The notes: generated from the sequence alone by a model not told the origin. A stretch of DNA of 64,000 bases from Verrucomicrobiia bacterium (GCA_022072455.1 JAJVHY010000008.1:1-64000); one strand, 5' to 3'; counted from the stretch's first letter, positions 8,827 to 19,347 are shown. Program-made: numbers and translations.

Positions 8827-10688
8827 CTGGCTTGCCGGATAGCGTCGAGTGCCGTGCGATTTTCCAAGGCCGACGTGTCCTTCAGTTCTTCGCCGAGATA
8901 AGCGGCACGCACCAAGCGGCGCATGATTTTGGCGTTCCTTGTCTTGGGGATGTCGCGAGTGAACTTCAGGTCTTTTGGCTGGAGCGGCTTGCCGAGGCTG
9001 GCCACGAGCAGATTCTTCAATTCGTCGCGGAGCGCCGCACTGGCAGGGTGACCGGGTTTGAGGACACAGAAACAGACGAGAACCTCGCCCTTCAATTCGT
9101 CGGGTGCACCAATCGCCGCCGCTTCGCTGACGGCGGGGTGGGCGACCAGGATTGACTCCACTTCGGCGGGCCCGAGGCGTTTTCCGGCAACTTTGATGGT
9201 GTCGTCGCTGCGACCAAGGATGTACCATTGCCCGTCGGCATCCACCGCCGCCCAATCGCCGTGAACCCAGACGTCCGGCCAGCGCGACCAGTAGGTGTCG
9301 AGGTAGCGTTGCCGGTCGTTCCAGAAACCGCGCGTCATTCCAATCCAGGGTTGTCGGATGACCAACTCGCCGACTTCCCCACGAACAGACTCGCCGCGTT
9401 CGTTGACAACATCTGCCGCCATGCCGACGACGGGGCCGGCAAAGGCGCACGGCTTGAGCGGGGAGAGCACGTTGCCCATCACGATGCCGCCGGAAGTTTC
9501 GGTGCCGCCGGAGTAGTTGATGATCGGCAACTTGCCGCCGCCGACAACTTGGAACAACCAAAGCCACGGCGCCGGATTCCATGGTTCACCGGTCGAGCCA
9601 AACTTTCTCAATGCTGACAAATCATGCTTCCGCACTGGCTCGTCACCAAGCCGGGCCAAGGCGCGAATCAACGTCGGCGAGACGCCGAGTGTGGTGACTT
9701 GGTGCCGGTCGCAGAGCGCCCAGAGCCGGTCGTCGTCGAGTGCGCCATCGTATATCATCATCGTGCCGCCGAGGAGCAGGGTGCCGAAGATCAGCCACGG
9801 GCCCATCATCCAGCCGATGTCGGTGACCCAGAACAATGTTTCATCCGGATGCAGATCGAGGCCGTGGAGCATGTCTTGGGCGGCTTTGATGGGGAACCCG
9901 CAATGGGTGTGGACAGCGCCTTTTGGTTTGCCGGTGGTCCCGGAGGTGTAGATCAACATCATCGGTTCATCCGCGCCGGTGGGTTCGGTGACGGCTTCGG
10001 CCGGTTGGTCTTGCCAGTCCGGCAAGATGACGTTGGGCGTTGCTTCCCGGGCGATGGCTTCCATGTTCACGAACTGTCCCCGCCGGTAAGTGCCGGTGAC
10101 GGTGATGAGCGCTTTTGCGCCAGCATCATGGAGCCGGGAGGCGATGGCTTGCGCGCCGAAGCCGGAGAACAAGGGGAGGAAGATGCCGCCGATTTTGATG
10201 ATGGCGAGCATGGCGACAACGCAGTCGGCCGTCAGCGGCATGAAGACGCCGACGACATCACCGCGGCCAAGGCCGCGCAGGCGGAGGAAGGTGGCGGCGC
10301 GATTTACTTCGGCGCGTAATTCGTCATAGGTGAGTGTGCCGGATTGGCCGTTTTCGCGTTCCCAGCGCACGGCGACCTTCGGACCGCTGCGTTTATCGAG
10401 GAGATTGTGGACGATGTTCATCTCGCCATCCACACACCACGCTGGCAGGGCGATGCTGTTGGCGAGATCAACGACTTTCGAGTAGGGCCGGGAGAACTGA
10501 ACGTCGAGTTCTTTGAGGACGGCATCCCAAAACCACGCCACGTCGGTGCTGGCGCGGTGGAGAAGTTCGTCGTAGGAGGCGAGCCCGTGCCGGGTAATAA
10601 AGTGCTGGAGATTGCTCTGGGCGATCAACTCGGGCGTGGGACGCCAGACGATGTCGCCGCCGTAGTCGAATGTGCCGGGCGCGCTCAG
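8823..10688 (-). CDS. AMP-dependent acyl-CoA synthetase (acetyl-CoA synthetase-like)
   Basis: Adenylate-forming ligase that activates a small carboxylic acid to its CoA thioester through an acyl-AMP. Visible motifs: P-loop YTSGTTGKPKGAVHTH, NYSGGTETSGGIVMGN, the hinge region WYILGRSDDTIKVAGKRLGP, and the C-terminal catalytic Lys in KTRNAKIMRR. The family-typical N-terminus DYGGDIVWRPTPELIAQSN continues upstream of the first TTG (10628) without an ATG or GTG. The start given is CTG 10688, whose TG overlaps the TGA of the upstream DUF1844 gene; this start is an inference. Acetate, propionate or acetoacetate are possible substrates. Confidence 0.88.
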   Translation of the reverse strand: MSAPGTFDYGGDIVWRPTPELIAQSNLQHFITRHGLASYDELLHRASTDVAWFWDAVLKELDVQFSRPYSKVVDLANSIALPAWCVDGEMNIVHNLLDKRSGPKVAVRWERENGQSGTLTYDELRAEVNRAATFLRLRGLGRGDVVGVFMPLTADCVVAMLAIIKIGGIFLPLFSGFGAQAIASRLHDAGAKALITVTGTYRRGQFVNMEAIAREATPNVILPDWQDQPAEAVTEPTGADEPMMLIYTSGTTGKPKGAVHTHCGFPIKAAQDMLHGLDLHPDETLFWVTDIGWMMGPWLIFGTLLLGGTMMIYDGALDDDRLWALCDRHQVTTLGVSPTLIRALARLGDEPVRKHDLSALRKFGSTGEPWNPAPWLWLFQVVGGGKLPIINYSGGTETSGGIVMGNVLSPLKPCAFAGPVVGMAADVVNERGESVRGEVGELVIRQPWIGMTRGFWNDRQRYLDTYWSRWPDVWVHGDWAAVDADGQWYILGRSDDTIKVAGKRLGPAEVESILVAHPAVSEAAAIGAPDELKGEVLVCFCVLKPGHPASAALRDELKNLLVASLGKPLQPKDLKFTRDIPKTRNAKIMRRLVRAAYLGEELKDTSALENRTALDAIRQAS

Positions 10689-11077
10689 GCTTCGCCGTAG
10701 CTTTTGTGGAACTTCACCTTTGAGTCGTCCGCCTTCGCTGCTGCTTCGGCGGACACGTCGGGTTTCGGTTCTTCGACTTTTGCCGGCGCGGCGGGTGATT
10801 TCGATTCTTCGACGAACATGAGTCGGAGGTCAGCCAGCGAGGATTGCAGGACTTTGGCTTCGTCAGCGGTCAAGTTGCCGCGGGTCTTCTTTTCGATCAT
10901 CTCGAGCATGTCGATGAACAGCCGGGCGGCATCGAGGTTTTTCTCGGCTTTACCGGTCATCGGGTTGGCGAGTTTGCCGAGAGCCATCATCGCCTGACTG
11001 CCGAAGAGGCTGACCATGTCGAGGAACCGGAGTGTGTCTTCGCGTGAACCAATTTGGTCTTTTTGGATTTCTGCCAT
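10685..11077 (-). CDS. DUF1844 domain protein
   Basis: 130 residues. The middle (about 15-95) matches the DUF1844 pattern: FLDMVSLFGSQAMMALG, then a helical stretch LFIDMLEMIEKKTRGNL and ADLRLMFVEE. The C-terminal third is Ala/Lys/Glu-rich linker. Function unknown; the family is widespread in PVC and Proteobacteria. It lies 1 nt downstream of the M16 peptidase gene and runs into the acyl-CoA ligase, so these three probably share a transcript. Confidence 0.85.
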   Translation of the reverse strand: MAEIQKDQIGSREDTLRFLDMVSLFGSQAMMALGKLANPMTGKAEKNLDAARLFIDMLEMIEKKTRGNLTADEAKVLQSSLADLRLMFVEESKSPAAPAKVEEPKPDVSAEAAAKADDSKVKFHKSYGEA

Positions 11078-11078
11078 G

Positions 11079-13673
11079 TTAGTTTCCCTTCGTGGCCGGT
11101 CGCACCACTGCTACGCCGCTGGGCTTGCCGGCGAAATAGGCGTTGGCGATCCGTTTAATTTCGTCGAGTGTCACGGCGCGGTATTTCGCTTCAACCGTCC
11201 GAAAGTTTTCATAGCCGAGTCCGTACAATTCGTCCAGTCCGACGGTCATCGCGAGTTGGCCGTTGTCCTGCATCTGGACTTTGCGCTGGCCGATGAGGCT
11301 GGCTTTGGCGCGGTCGAGTTCTTCGTCGGTGAGGCCGGTGGTTTTGAGTTTTTCGACTTCGGCGAAAATTTCCTTTTCGCACAACTCCACTTTGTCGGGG
11401 GTGGTGCCGACATAGAAGGCGAAGAAGCCGGGTTCGAGACCGAGCAGTTGAAATGCGCCGGTGTAGTAACAGAGGCTCAGTTCATCCCGCAACCGGATGA
11501 AGAGGCGGGAGCCGAGGCCGGAGTAGACTTCGTTCAACAGATCGAGCGCGTAGCGGTCCGGGCTGAAGATGTCGGCGCTGCTATAGCCAATGAGGAGGAC
11601 GGCTTGCTCCTTATTTTTCTCCGCTACTTTTCGGGCAGCGGCGGTGAGGCGTTCGGCGCCGCCGGTATTGAATTCAGGCTGGCCGGGTTTGAGGGCGCCG
11701 AATTTGGATTCGAGTTTCTTGCGGATGTCGGCAGCTTTCACGTTGCCGAATACAGCGATGACAATGTTGTTGGGGACGGCGTACCGGCGGTGGAAGTCAG
11801 CGAGGTCGGTGCGGGTGAGTTTCGCCAAGGTTGCCGGTGTGCCGAGGGCGTTGAATCGGTAAGGATGTTTCGTGTACATCGTCTCGCGGAGGAGTTGTTG
11901 GCAGGAGCGGAGGACCTGGTCTTGCTCGGCTTTCAACTCGGAGAGTTGCACGGATCGTTCGCGGGTGAGTTTGTCGTCCGGGAAAATCGGATTGATCAAG
12001 ACGTCGGCGAAGAGATCGAGAATCTGGTCGAGGTCTTCGGTCATCGCCCGGGCGGAGACGCCGAAGCTGTTGTTGCCGGCGAAGCCGTTGAGATCGGCGC
12101 CGAGGGATTCGACGGTTTCGGCAATTTGGTCGGCGGTGCGGGTTTTGGTGCCCTTGACGAGTATCCGGGCAGTCAGTTTGGTGACGCCATTGTTGGCCGG
12201 GGTTTCGGCGATGACGCCGCCTTTGCAGAGTGCCTGAATGTCAACGAGCGGCAGTTTGGGGTCTTCGCGGACAAGGATGCGCAGGCCGTTGGGGAGGTCG
12301 AACTTTTGGATGGTGAGCTCGGATTTGCCGGCAGTGGCTGAGTCCTTTTTCGGGTTGGTGCCGGTCGGGCTGAGGGCGGTGATGGTGAGGTTGTCGTCGG
12401 TCAGGTATTTTCGGGCAATGGTGAGGACATCGGCCGGGGTGACTTTGCGGACGGCGGCAAGGTAGGTTTCAGAGAAGTTCGGGTCGCCAACGAGGAATTC
12501 ATTGTGACCGATGTCAGCCGCTTGGCCTTCGACGGTTTTGAGTTTTTCGTAATGGTCGCTAACGAAGTTCTTGATGGCCTTGGCGCATTCAGCGGGTGTG
12601 ATCGGTTCAGCGAGGAGTTTTTTCACTTCTTGCCGGATGGCGGTAATGGCGTCGTCGCGTTTGTCGGCGTCAGCTTTGGCGGAGACGACGAAGAGGCCGG
12701 GGTGACCGGGCGTATAGGCGCCGGAACTAATGGAATGGACGAGGCCGAGTTTTTGTTGAACTTCCCGGTAGAGGCGGGAGCTGCGGCCTTGGCCGGCGAC
12801 AAGGCCGAGAACGTCGAGCGCCGGTACGTCGGCGTGCGTGACGGCCGGGATGTGCCAGGCGAGGTTGATGTTGCTGAGTTGGACGGGGGCTTCCTCGTAG
12901 CGCTCCCGGAGGGAAACTTGGGGCGGTTCGACCGGAATGGTGGCCGGTTCGACGGTGTTCATCTTGAAATCTTTGGTGAGCTCTTTGAGGCGCGCGACCA
13001 CGGCGTCGTTTTGCACGGCGCCGACGATGATGAAGATGAGGTTGTTGGGGACGTACATCTTTTTGTAGTACGCCACCACGTCGTCGCGGGTGATGCGATT
13101 GTAGATGTCAGGGTAGCCGATGACGGGGAACCGGTAGGGGTGGGTGAGGTAGGCGGCGTTCCACATGAGTTTGTTGGATCGCCGGCCGGGGTCGTCCACG
13201 CCCATCGCCATTTCGCGGAGGATGACTTCTTTTTCCTTGAGCAATTCCTCGTCGGGAATGGTCGCGTTCATCATGCAGTCGGCGAGGATGTCGGTGGCGG
13301 TCTGCCAGTTTTCGGAGGGCAGACTGATATAGTAAACGGTTTGCTCGAAGGAAGTGTAGGCGTTCATGTAGCCGCCCTTGCGCTGAATCTCTTGCGGGAT
13401 TTCGGCAACGCCGCGGGTGGTCGTGCCTTTGAAGAGCATGTGTTCGAGGACGTGGGAGATGCCGGCGCCGAGGTATTTGCCTTCAGTGATGCTGCCGGCG
13501 CGACACCAGGCTTGGGCGGTGACGACCGGGGCGCTGTGGTCTTCGCGGACGAGAATGGTCAAGCCGTTGTCGAGAACGGTTTTGTGAACGGGTAATTGAG
13601 CGTTGGTCATGGAAACGATTCCTAACAAAGCAACGGCGACGACCCAGCCGCGCCCGGCAGTGATGGTACGCAT
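11079..13673 (-). CDS. M16 family zinc metallopeptidase, two fused M16 halves
   Basis: 864 residues with a signal peptide (GWVVAVALLGIVSMTNA, about 9-25), so periplasmic or secreted. The first half carries the inverted zinc motif HVLEH (near residue 75) with the downstream Glu region KEVILREMAMG. The second half (from about 450, FDLPNGLRILVREDPKLP) has the M16 fold pattern but lacks HxxEH, as in proteins where only one half is catalytic. Length agrees with two-domain pitrilysin-like peptidases that degrade peptides. It lies between the Minf_1886 gene (14 nt upstream) and the DUF1844 gene. Confidence 0.93.
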   Translation of the reverse strand: MRTITAGRGWVVAVALLGIVSMTNAQLPVHKTVLDNGLTILVREDHSAPVVTAQAWCRAGSITEGKYLGAGISHVLEHMLFKGTTTRGVAEIPQEIQRKGGYMNAYTSFEQTVYYISLPSENWQTATDILADCMMNATIPDEELLKEKEVILREMAMGVDDPGRRSNKLMWNAAYLTHPYRFPVIGYPDIYNRITRDDVVAYYKKMYVPNNLIFIIVGAVQNDAVVARLKELTKDFKMNTVEPATIPVEPPQVSLRERYEEAPVQLSNINLAWHIPAVTHADVPALDVLGLVAGQGRSSRLYREVQQKLGLVHSISSGAYTPGHPGLFVVSAKADADKRDDAITAIRQEVKKLLAEPITPAECAKAIKNFVSDHYEKLKTVEGQAADIGHNEFLVGDPNFSETYLAAVRKVTPADVLTIARKYLTDDNLTITALSPTGTNPKKDSATAGKSELTIQKFDLPNGLRILVREDPKLPLVDIQALCKGGVIAETPANNGVTKLTARILVKGTKTRTADQIAETVESLGADLNGFAGNNSFGVSARAMTEDLDQILDLFADVLINPIFPDDKLTRERSVQLSELKAEQDQVLRSCQQLLRETMYTKHPYRFNALGTPATLAKLTRTDLADFHRRYAVPNNIVIAVFGNVKAADIRKKLESKFGALKPGQPEFNTGGAERLTAAARKVAEKNKEQAVLLIGYSSADIFSPDRYALDLLNEVYSGLGSRLFIRLRDELSLCYYTGAFQLLGLEPGFFAFYVGTTPDKVELCEKEIFAEVEKLKTTGLTDEELDRAKASLIGQRKVQMQDNGQLAMTVGLDELYGLGYENFRTVEAKYRAVTLDEIKRIANAYFAGKPSGVAVVRPATKGN

Positions 13674-13687
13674 GGGAAATCTGACAG

Positions 13688-14185
13688 CTAGTTTGAGCCG
13701 CTGCTCAATTTCTTTGAGTCAGTGGCGCGGGAGTTGTCGCGGGTGGGTTCGGCCGGGGTCACGCGCCGGGCGTGCGACTCGCTGCGACGCGGTTGGCGCG
13801 TCGGTTGGAAGGGCCGGACGAAGGCTTCGTTGAAATCGAACCCACCACGGAAATCTTCCCGACTGTCCTGTTCGGTTTTGCCGAGAATGCCTTTCTCGAC
13901 CATGTTGAAGACCAGTTCGCCGAAATCTTCGCATTTGCGAATACCCCAGTAGTCGAGAACGGTCTTGGCCATCGGGCCAAATTGGTCAAGGGCGAACTGG
14001 CGGATTCCATCGAGCAATTCCTGACCACTGACGTGACGTTGGACGGGGTTGGTGTGGGTGTTTTTCTTGAGCAACTTCAGGGTGAAATCGAGACCCTCGC
14101 GGACGAAGAGGTAGGCGTCACGGTCGTAGCGGTTGTCCTGTTTGATGATTTCGTCAACGGCCTCGGCGAAGTTTTGTTTGTGCAT
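13688..14185 (-). CDS. Minf_1886-family conserved protein (TIGR04138)
   Basis: 165 residues. The first about 125 residues match the Verrucomicrobia/Planctomycetes-restricted family I know as TIGR04138: DRYDRDAYLFVREGLDFT, HVSGQELLDGIRQFALDQFG, and YWGIRKCEDFGELVFNMVE. The tail is rich in Arg, Pro and Thr and looks disordered. Function unknown. It starts 1 nt after the stop of the small membrane protein and runs toward the M16 peptidase. The family call is from memory of the pattern. It is one of the better taxonomic clues in the window. Confidence 0.85.
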   Translation of the reverse strand: MHKQNFAEAVDEIIKQDNRYDRDAYLFVREGLDFTLKLLKKNTHTNPVQRHVSGQELLDGIRQFALDQFGPMAKTVLDYWGIRKCEDFGELVFNMVEKGILGKTEQDSREDFRGGFDFNEAFVRPFQPTRQPRRSESHARRVTPAEPTRDNSRATDSKKLSSGSN

Positions 14186-14186
14186 A

Positions 14187-14330
14187 TTAGTTTCGCGGTC
14201 CCCGCGTCTCCACGCGCTCGGCTGAATTCGGCTGGTGGGTCGCGCGCCAGTATTTGACCGCCGTTCCGAGCAGCAGGATGCTGACTAGGAAGGCCACGAC
14301 TTTTTGTTCCTCAATGGTCAACTTGAACAT
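14187..14330 (-). CDS. small single-helix membrane protein
   Basis: 47 residues from ATG 14330. The N-terminus (MFKLTIEEQKVVAFLV) leads into one hydrophobic helix (VVAFLVSILLLGTAVKYW, about 11-28) and a polar tail. The opening resembles the N-terminal membrane anchor of ComEA-like DNA-uptake proteins, but no helix-hairpin-helix domain follows, so it could be an anchor alone or a remnant. It sits between leuS and the Minf_1886 gene in the same direction, with one base before the latter. Function unknown. Confidence 0.65.
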   Translation of the reverse strand: MFKLTIEEQKVVAFLVSILLLGTAVKYWRATHQPNSAERVETRGPRN

Positions 14331-14392
14331 CGCGTTTCCCGATTCACGACGCGCGAATATGTACCAAGATACCGGACACGACAACCACTTTT

Positions 14393-16801
14393 TCAGCCGG
14401 CCGCAATATTCACCAGCTTGCCGGGGACGATGATGACTTTTTTGATCTGCTTGCCGGCGACGGACTCTTTTACCTTCTCGTTCGTGAGCGCGAGCTTCTC
14501 CAGGTCTTCCTTCGGGATGTCCACCGGGACGTCGAGCCGGTCGCGGACTTTTCCGTTGACCTGCACGACGATTTGCACGGTGCTCTCTTTGAGTAATGCT
14601 TCGAGGTACTGCGGCCACGGCATGTAGGCCAACGACGGCTTGTGGCCGAGGCGTTCCCAAAGTTCTTCGGCCAAATGCGGCGCATAGGGGGCCAGCAGCA
14701 AGACGAACGGTTCGAGTAACGCCCGCGATCGGGTTTCTTGTCCGGTTACCTCGTTGACGAAAATCATCATCTGCGCGATGGCGGTGTTGAACGCGAGCAC
14801 TTCGGTGTCGTCGGTGACTTTCTTGATTGTTTGGTGCAAGACTTTCATCAGCGCTGCCGTCGGCGTGGAATCATCCACGAGTAACTTGCCGTCTTCATCG
14901 CAGAACAACCGCCAGACGCGTCCCAGAAACCGGTAGAGTCCTTCCAACCCCTGGGTGTTCCACGGCTTGGTCGCTTCCAGCGGACCCATGAACATCTCAT
15001 ACATGCGGAACGCATCCGCGCCGAACTCGCGCACCACGTCGTCGGGGTTGATCACGTTGCCCCACGACTTGCTCATCTTCCGGCTATCCTCGCCGAGAAT
15101 CATGCCTTGGTTGATGAGCCGCATGAACGGCTCCGGTGTCGAGACGTGACCGAGGTCAAACAACACCTTGTGCCAGAATCGCGAGTAGAGCAGGTGCAAC
15201 ACCGCGTGTTCTGCACCGCCGACATAGAGGTCAACGGACATCCAATATTTTTCTTTGGCCTTCGCGACAAACGCGCCGGCATTCTGCGGATCAATGTAGC
15301 GGAGGTAGTACCAACAACTCCCGGCCCACTGCGGCATCGTGTTTGTCTCACGCTTGCCGGGGCCGCCGCACTGCGGACATTTACAGTTCACCCAGTCGGT
15401 TGCTTTCGCTAACGGCGGCTCGGCGTTGCCGGAGGGCGAGTAATCTTTCATCTCCGGCAGGCACAGCGGCAATTCGTTCTCGGGGACTGGTACCGTGCCG
15501 CACTTGGCGCAGTGCACAATCGGAATAGGCTCGCCCCAGTAGCGTTGCCGGGAGAAGAGCCAATCGCGCAATTTGTAGTTCACGGTCGCCTTGCCGAGTT
15601 TTTGCGCTTCGAGCCACGCGGTAATCTTCTTTTTCGCCTCCGGCGTCGGCAGTCCGGTGATCAGCCCGGAGTTGATGGCGGTACCTTCGCCAATGAACGG
15701 CAAATCGCCACCCTCGACAACCGGCCGGATCTCCAAACCAAACTTTGTCGCAAACTCGAAGTCACGCGTGTCATGTGCCGGGACGGCCATGATCGCGCCG
15801 GTGCCGTAGCCCATCATCACGTAATCGGCGACCCAGATCGGAATTTTCTCGTTGTTGACCGGGTTGATGGCGTACGCGCCGGTAAAGACGCCGGTCTTTT
15901 CTTTTTCAAGCTGAGTTCGTTCCAACTCGCTCTTCTTCGCGGCGGCGGTCCGGTAAGCTTCAACTGCCGGGTTCTTGAATTTCTCGACGAGCGGATGTTC
16001 GGGTGCGAGCACCATGTACGTCGCGCCAAAGAGTGTATCGGGACGCGTCGTGAAAACGCGGAGGGTCGCGCCGTCTTCTGTCTTGAAATCCACTTCCGCA
16101 CCTTCGCTGCGGCCGATCCAGTTGCGTTGTTGTTCCTTGATCGATTCCGGCCAGTTGACTTGGTCGAGGTCGGCTAACAGGCGTTCGGCGTATTTTGTGA
16201 TGCGGAGAATCCATTGCCGGAGTGGACGCCGGTAAACTTCTTTGTGGCCTTTGCGGTCGCAGGTGCCGTCGGCGTTGACTTCTTCGTTGGCGAGCACAGC
16301 CTTGCAGCCGTCGCACCACCAAACCGGGATTTCAGCTTCGTAGGCGAGCCCCTTTTTGTAGAGCTGGAGAAAAATCCACTGCGTCCATTTGAAGTACTCG
16401 GGGTCGGTTGTGTCGACTTCTCGGTCCCAGTCGTAGCTGAACCCGAGGCTCTGGATTTGCCGGCGGAATGTATCAATGTTTTTGCAAGTCGTGATGGCCG
16501 GATGCGTGCCGGTATCAATGGCGTACTGCTCCGCGGGCAAGCCGAACGCGTCCCAGCCCATCGGGTGGAGGACGTTGAAGCCGCGCATGCGTTTGAATCG
16601 GCAATAAATATCCGTCGCCGTGTAGCCTTCGGGATGACCGACGTGCAACCCCGCGCCGCTCGGGTAGGGGAACATGTCGAGGACGTAGAGCTTCTGTTTG
16701 CCGGTATCTTCGCGGGCAGCGAAAGTCTTGTTGGCGAGCCAATGTTGTTGCCACTTGGGCTCGATGACGTCGAACGGATATTTCTTACGGAGTTCGGGCA
16801 T
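14393..16801 (-). CDS. leuS: leucyl-tRNA synthetase
   Basis: Class I synthetase charging tRNA-Leu. 802 residues, slightly short for the family. Visible: the HIGH-type signature HVGH (near residue 55) in [20 protein letters not shown], a zinc-like segment [11 protein letters not shown], the editing domain (about 220-390, [20 protein letters not shown]), and the KMSKS loop within [10 protein letters not shown]. It ends in VNIAAG, a common terminus. 9 nt separate it from the glgA stop upstream, so the two may be co-transcribed. Confidence 0.97.
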   Translation of the reverse strand: MPELRKKYPFDVIEPKWQQHWLANKTFAAREDTGKQKLYVLDMFPYPSGAGLHVGHPEGYTATDIYCRFKRMRGFNVLHPMGWDAFGLPAEQYAIDTGTHPAITTCKNIDTFRRQIQSLGFSYDWDREVDTTDPEYFKWTQWIFLQLYKKGLAYEAEIPVWWCDGCKAVLANEEVNADGTCDRKGHKEVYRRPLRQWILRITKYAERLLADLDQVNWPESIKEQQRNWIGRSEGAEVDFKTEDGATLRVFTTRPDTLFGATYMVLAPEHPLVEKFKNPAVEAYRTAAAKKSELERTQLEKEKTGVFTGAYAINPVNNEKIPIWVADYVMMGYGTGAIMAVPAHDTRDFEFATKFGLEIRPVVEGGDLPFIGEGTAINSGLITGLPTPEAKKKITAWLEAQKLGKATVNYKLRDWLFSRQRYWGEPIPIVHCAKCGTVPVPENELPLCLPEMKDYSPSGNAEPPLAKATDWVNCKCPQCGGPGKRETNTMPQWAGSCWYYLRYIDPQNAGAFVAKAKEKYWMSVDLYVGGAEHAVLHLLYSRFWHKVLFDLGHVSTPEPFMRLINQGMILGEDSRKMSKSWGNVINPDDVVREFGADAFRMYEMFMGPLEATKPWNTQGLEGLYRFLGRVWRLFCDEDGKLLVDDSTPTAALMKVLHQTIKKVTDDTEVLAFNTAIAQMMIFVNEVTGQETRSRALLEPFVLLLAPYAPHLAEELWERLGHKPSLAYMPWPQYLEALLKESTVQIVVQVNGKVRDRLDVPVDIPKEDLEKLALTNEKVKESVAGKQIKKVIIVPGKLVNIAAG

Positions 16802-16810
16802 AGCCGCAAA

Positions 16811-18301
16811 CTATACGGCTGCGCCGCGTTTCTTGTCGAGTGCGTGCTGATAAACCTGGACATATTGCGCGGCGGATTTTTCCCAGGAGAAGTCTTGCGC
16901 CATCGCTTGCCGGCGGAGCTGGGCGATGTGGTGGGGGCGGTCGAACCAGGTCGAGACGGCCCAGCCGATGGTGTTGCGGAGCGCGTTCGCATCAGGGGCG
17001 ATGAATTTGAAGCCGGTCCCCGCGCCGGTTGCTTCATTATAGTTCTGCACGGAATCTTCGAGGCCGCCGGTCGCGCGGACGATCGGGAGGGTGCCGTACT
17101 TGAGCGAGTACATTTGGTTGAGGCCGCACGGTTCGTAGAGCGACGGCATGAGGAAAAAATCGCTGCCGGCTTCGATGAGGTGGCTGAGTTCGTTGCTGAA
17201 ACCGATGTGACACGCGGCGCGGCCGGGATGGGTCTGTTCAAGCCACCGAAAAAAACTTTCCGTGTCCGGATCGCCGGTGCCTAGCGCGACGACTTGCAGC
17301 GCCATGTGATTGATGGCCGGCGGCAGGGCGTCGCGGATGAGATTGAAACCTTTTTGCGGCGCGAACCGGCTGACGACGCCGAAGACCGGTAAATCAGGGC
17401 GGACTTCGAGGCGCATTTGTTGTTGGAGCGTGGCTTTGCAGGCGGCTTTGCCGGCGAGGTTACCGGGGGTGTAGTTGGCGGGGATGAGTTTGTCGGTGGC
17501 CGGATCCCATTCGGTGTAATCCACGCCGTTGAGGATGCCGAAGAAGTCGGCGCGCCGGTTGTTCAGGAAAGGCGCCAGGCCCATGCCACCCTCGGGCATG
17601 AGGATTTCGCCGGCATGCGTCGGCGAAACCGTGGTGATGGCGTCGGCGTAACTGATGCCGGCTTTGAGGAGGTTGATGCGGCCGTGGTCTTCCATGCGTT
17701 CGGGATGAAAGTGGTCGTCGCCGATGCCGATGTAGGAAAAGACGTCGGCCGGGTAGACGCCTTGGTAGCCGATGTTGTGAATGGTGAGGACGCTTGCGGT
17801 GTTCGAGAGCGGGGAGGCGATGCGGTCCCACGTTTTGAGGAACACGGCGGCCAACGCACTGGGCCAGTCATGGACATGCATGACATCAGGAATCCAGTCG
17901 CGATCTTTGCAGATTTGGAGCGCGGCTTTCGAGAGCATGGCGTACCGGAAAGAGTTATCCTGATAATGCCCGTGCGGGCCATCGTAGAGGCCGATCCGGC
18001 CAAAATAGCTTTCGTATTCGACGAACCAGACGGGTACGGTGCCGCCGAGTTGGCCTTCGTAGAGACCGATCCAGTGTTCGATTTTCGCGCCCATGTGGAT
18101 GCAGTGCGAACCGATGAGCCGGAGGCCGAATTGGTGCCGGTCAATGAATGAGTAGAGCGGCAGGAGAACACGCGCGTCGTGTCCGTCGGCGCGCAAGGCT
18201 TTCGCCAGTCCGGCCACGACGTCACCAAGTCCGCCGGTTTTTGCGAACGGGGTGCATTCCGAGGCGATGAACAGAATTTTGAGTGGCGTGCCCGTGGCCA
18301 T
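16811..18301 (-). CDS. glgA: glycogen synthase (ADP-glucose type, GT5)
   Basis: Transfers glucose from ADP-glucose to growing alpha-1,4-glucan. 496 residues from ATG 18301; an in-frame TTG at 18319 would add six residues. The N-terminal substrate-binding signature KTGGLGDVVAGLAKAL sits near residue 20. The Rossmann C-terminal half has SRFAPQKGFNLI, the family PSLYEPCGLNQMYSLKYGT block with its catalytic Glu, and VRATGGLEDSV. Glycogen genes beside leuS are not functionally linked in an obvious way. Confidence 0.96.
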   Translation of the reverse strand: MATGTPLKILFIASECTPFAKTGGLGDVVAGLAKALRADGHDARVLLPLYSFIDRHQFGLRLIGSHCIHMGAKIEHWIGLYEGQLGGTVPVWFVEYESYFGRIGLYDGPHGHYQDNSFRYAMLSKAALQICKDRDWIPDVMHVHDWPSALAAVFLKTWDRIASPLSNTASVLTIHNIGYQGVYPADVFSYIGIGDDHFHPERMEDHGRINLLKAGISYADAITTVSPTHAGEILMPEGGMGLAPFLNNRRADFFGILNGVDYTEWDPATDKLIPANYTPGNLAGKAACKATLQQQMRLEVRPDLPVFGVVSRFAPQKGFNLIRDALPPAINHMALQVVALGTGDPDTESFFRWLEQTHPGRAACHIGFSNELSHLIEAGSDFFLMPSLYEPCGLNQMYSLKYGTLPIVRATGGLEDSVQNYNEATGAGTGFKFIAPDANALRNTIGWAVSTWFDRPHHIAQLRRQAMAQDFSWEKSAAQYVQVYQHALDKKRGAAV

Positions 18302-18384
18302 GGGGTGTGACTCTAGCAACCGACAGACAGGGAGAGCAAGCAGGATGCTTGTCCTGCGGAGTTGGCCCGGTTACAACACGGGTA

Positions 18385-19347
18385 ATGAACCAAACCCGAC
18401 ACGATCCGCTCAAGCCAGTGCTCATGCTCGTGCTCGCGACGGCCGGGTGGGGCGTCAGCTTTCCGCTGATGAAAGCGCTGATGCTCGTTCAGCACCGGCT
18501 CGTGCCGGAGGCGAGCGAATGGTTCATCACGGCGCAGGGGATGACTCTGCGGTTTGGGTTGGCGGCGGCGTTGCTGGCGTTGGGTTGCCGGGGACGGTGG
18601 CAAAATGTGGGTTGGCTCGAATGGAAATTTGGAATGGGCGTCGGGTTGTTTGCCGGGATTGGCATGTTGCTGCAAATGGTTGGACTGGGGCACACCCTGG
18701 CTTCGACCTCCGCGTTTCTGACGCAAGCCTACGTCCTGATCATCCCGGTCACACTCGCGATCTGGTACCGGCGCTGGCCCGCGTGGCCGGTGGTGGTGGG
18801 GTGTTTGCTCGTGGTCATCGGGATGGCGGTGCTCTGCGGGGTGGATTGGCGCGATTTGCGGTTGGGACGCGGCGAAACGCTCACGTTGCTGTGTTCGCTG
18901 GTGTTTGTCGGGGATATTCTGTGGCTTGACCGGAAGGAGTTTGCGCGGATTGATAAACTGACCGGCTCGGTGATCATGTTTGGGGTCATTGCCGTGGTCG
19001 GCATGCCAGTGACGTGGTGGATGCGGCCTGCGACCGGGTTGACGTGGGCGACGTATGGCGACGTAAGTGTGTGGATCATTTCCTTGGTTTTGGTGCTGGT
19101 GCCGACGTTGTTCTCGTTCACCATGATGAACCTTTGGCAGCCGGCCATCTCGCCGACGCATGCCAGCTTGATCTATTGCGCGGAGCCGGTCTTTGCGAGT
19201 CTGTTTGCGTTGTGGTTGCCGGCGTGGCTGGCGGCGGTGGGCGAGGTTAGTTACGGCAACGAAACGCTCACGGCGAATCTCTGGATTGGCGGGAGCCTGA
19301 TCACGGCGGCCAACATCCTCGTCCAGCGCCGGGACACGACGAAGTGA
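18385..19347 (+). CDS. EamA/DMT-family transporter
   Basis: 320 residues from ATG 18385. Ten hydrophobic segments are expected from two EamA repeats. The first repeat begins LVLATAGWGVSFPLMKAL and contains FLTQAYVLIIPVTLAIW; the second ends AEPVFASLFALWLP. Members export small metabolites such as amino acids or nucleotide precursors; the substrate cannot be read from sequence. It is transcribed divergently from glgA across an 83-nt gap that should hold both promoters. Confidence 0.9.
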   Translation: MNQTRHDPLKPVLMLVLATAGWGVSFPLMKALMLVQHRLVPEASEWFITAQGMTLRFGLAAALLALGCRGRWQNVGWLEWKFGMGVGLFAGIGMLLQMVGLGHTLASTSAFLTQAYVLIIPVTLAIWYRRWPAWPVVVGCLLVVIGMAVLCGVDWRDLRLGRGETLTLLCSLVFVGDILWLDRKEFARIDKLTGSVIMFGVIAVVGMPVTWWMRPATGLTWATYGDVSVWIISLVLVLVPTLFSFTMMNLWQPAISPTHASLIYCAEPVFASLFALWLPAWLAAVGEVSYGNETLTANLWIGGSLITAANILVQRRDTTK

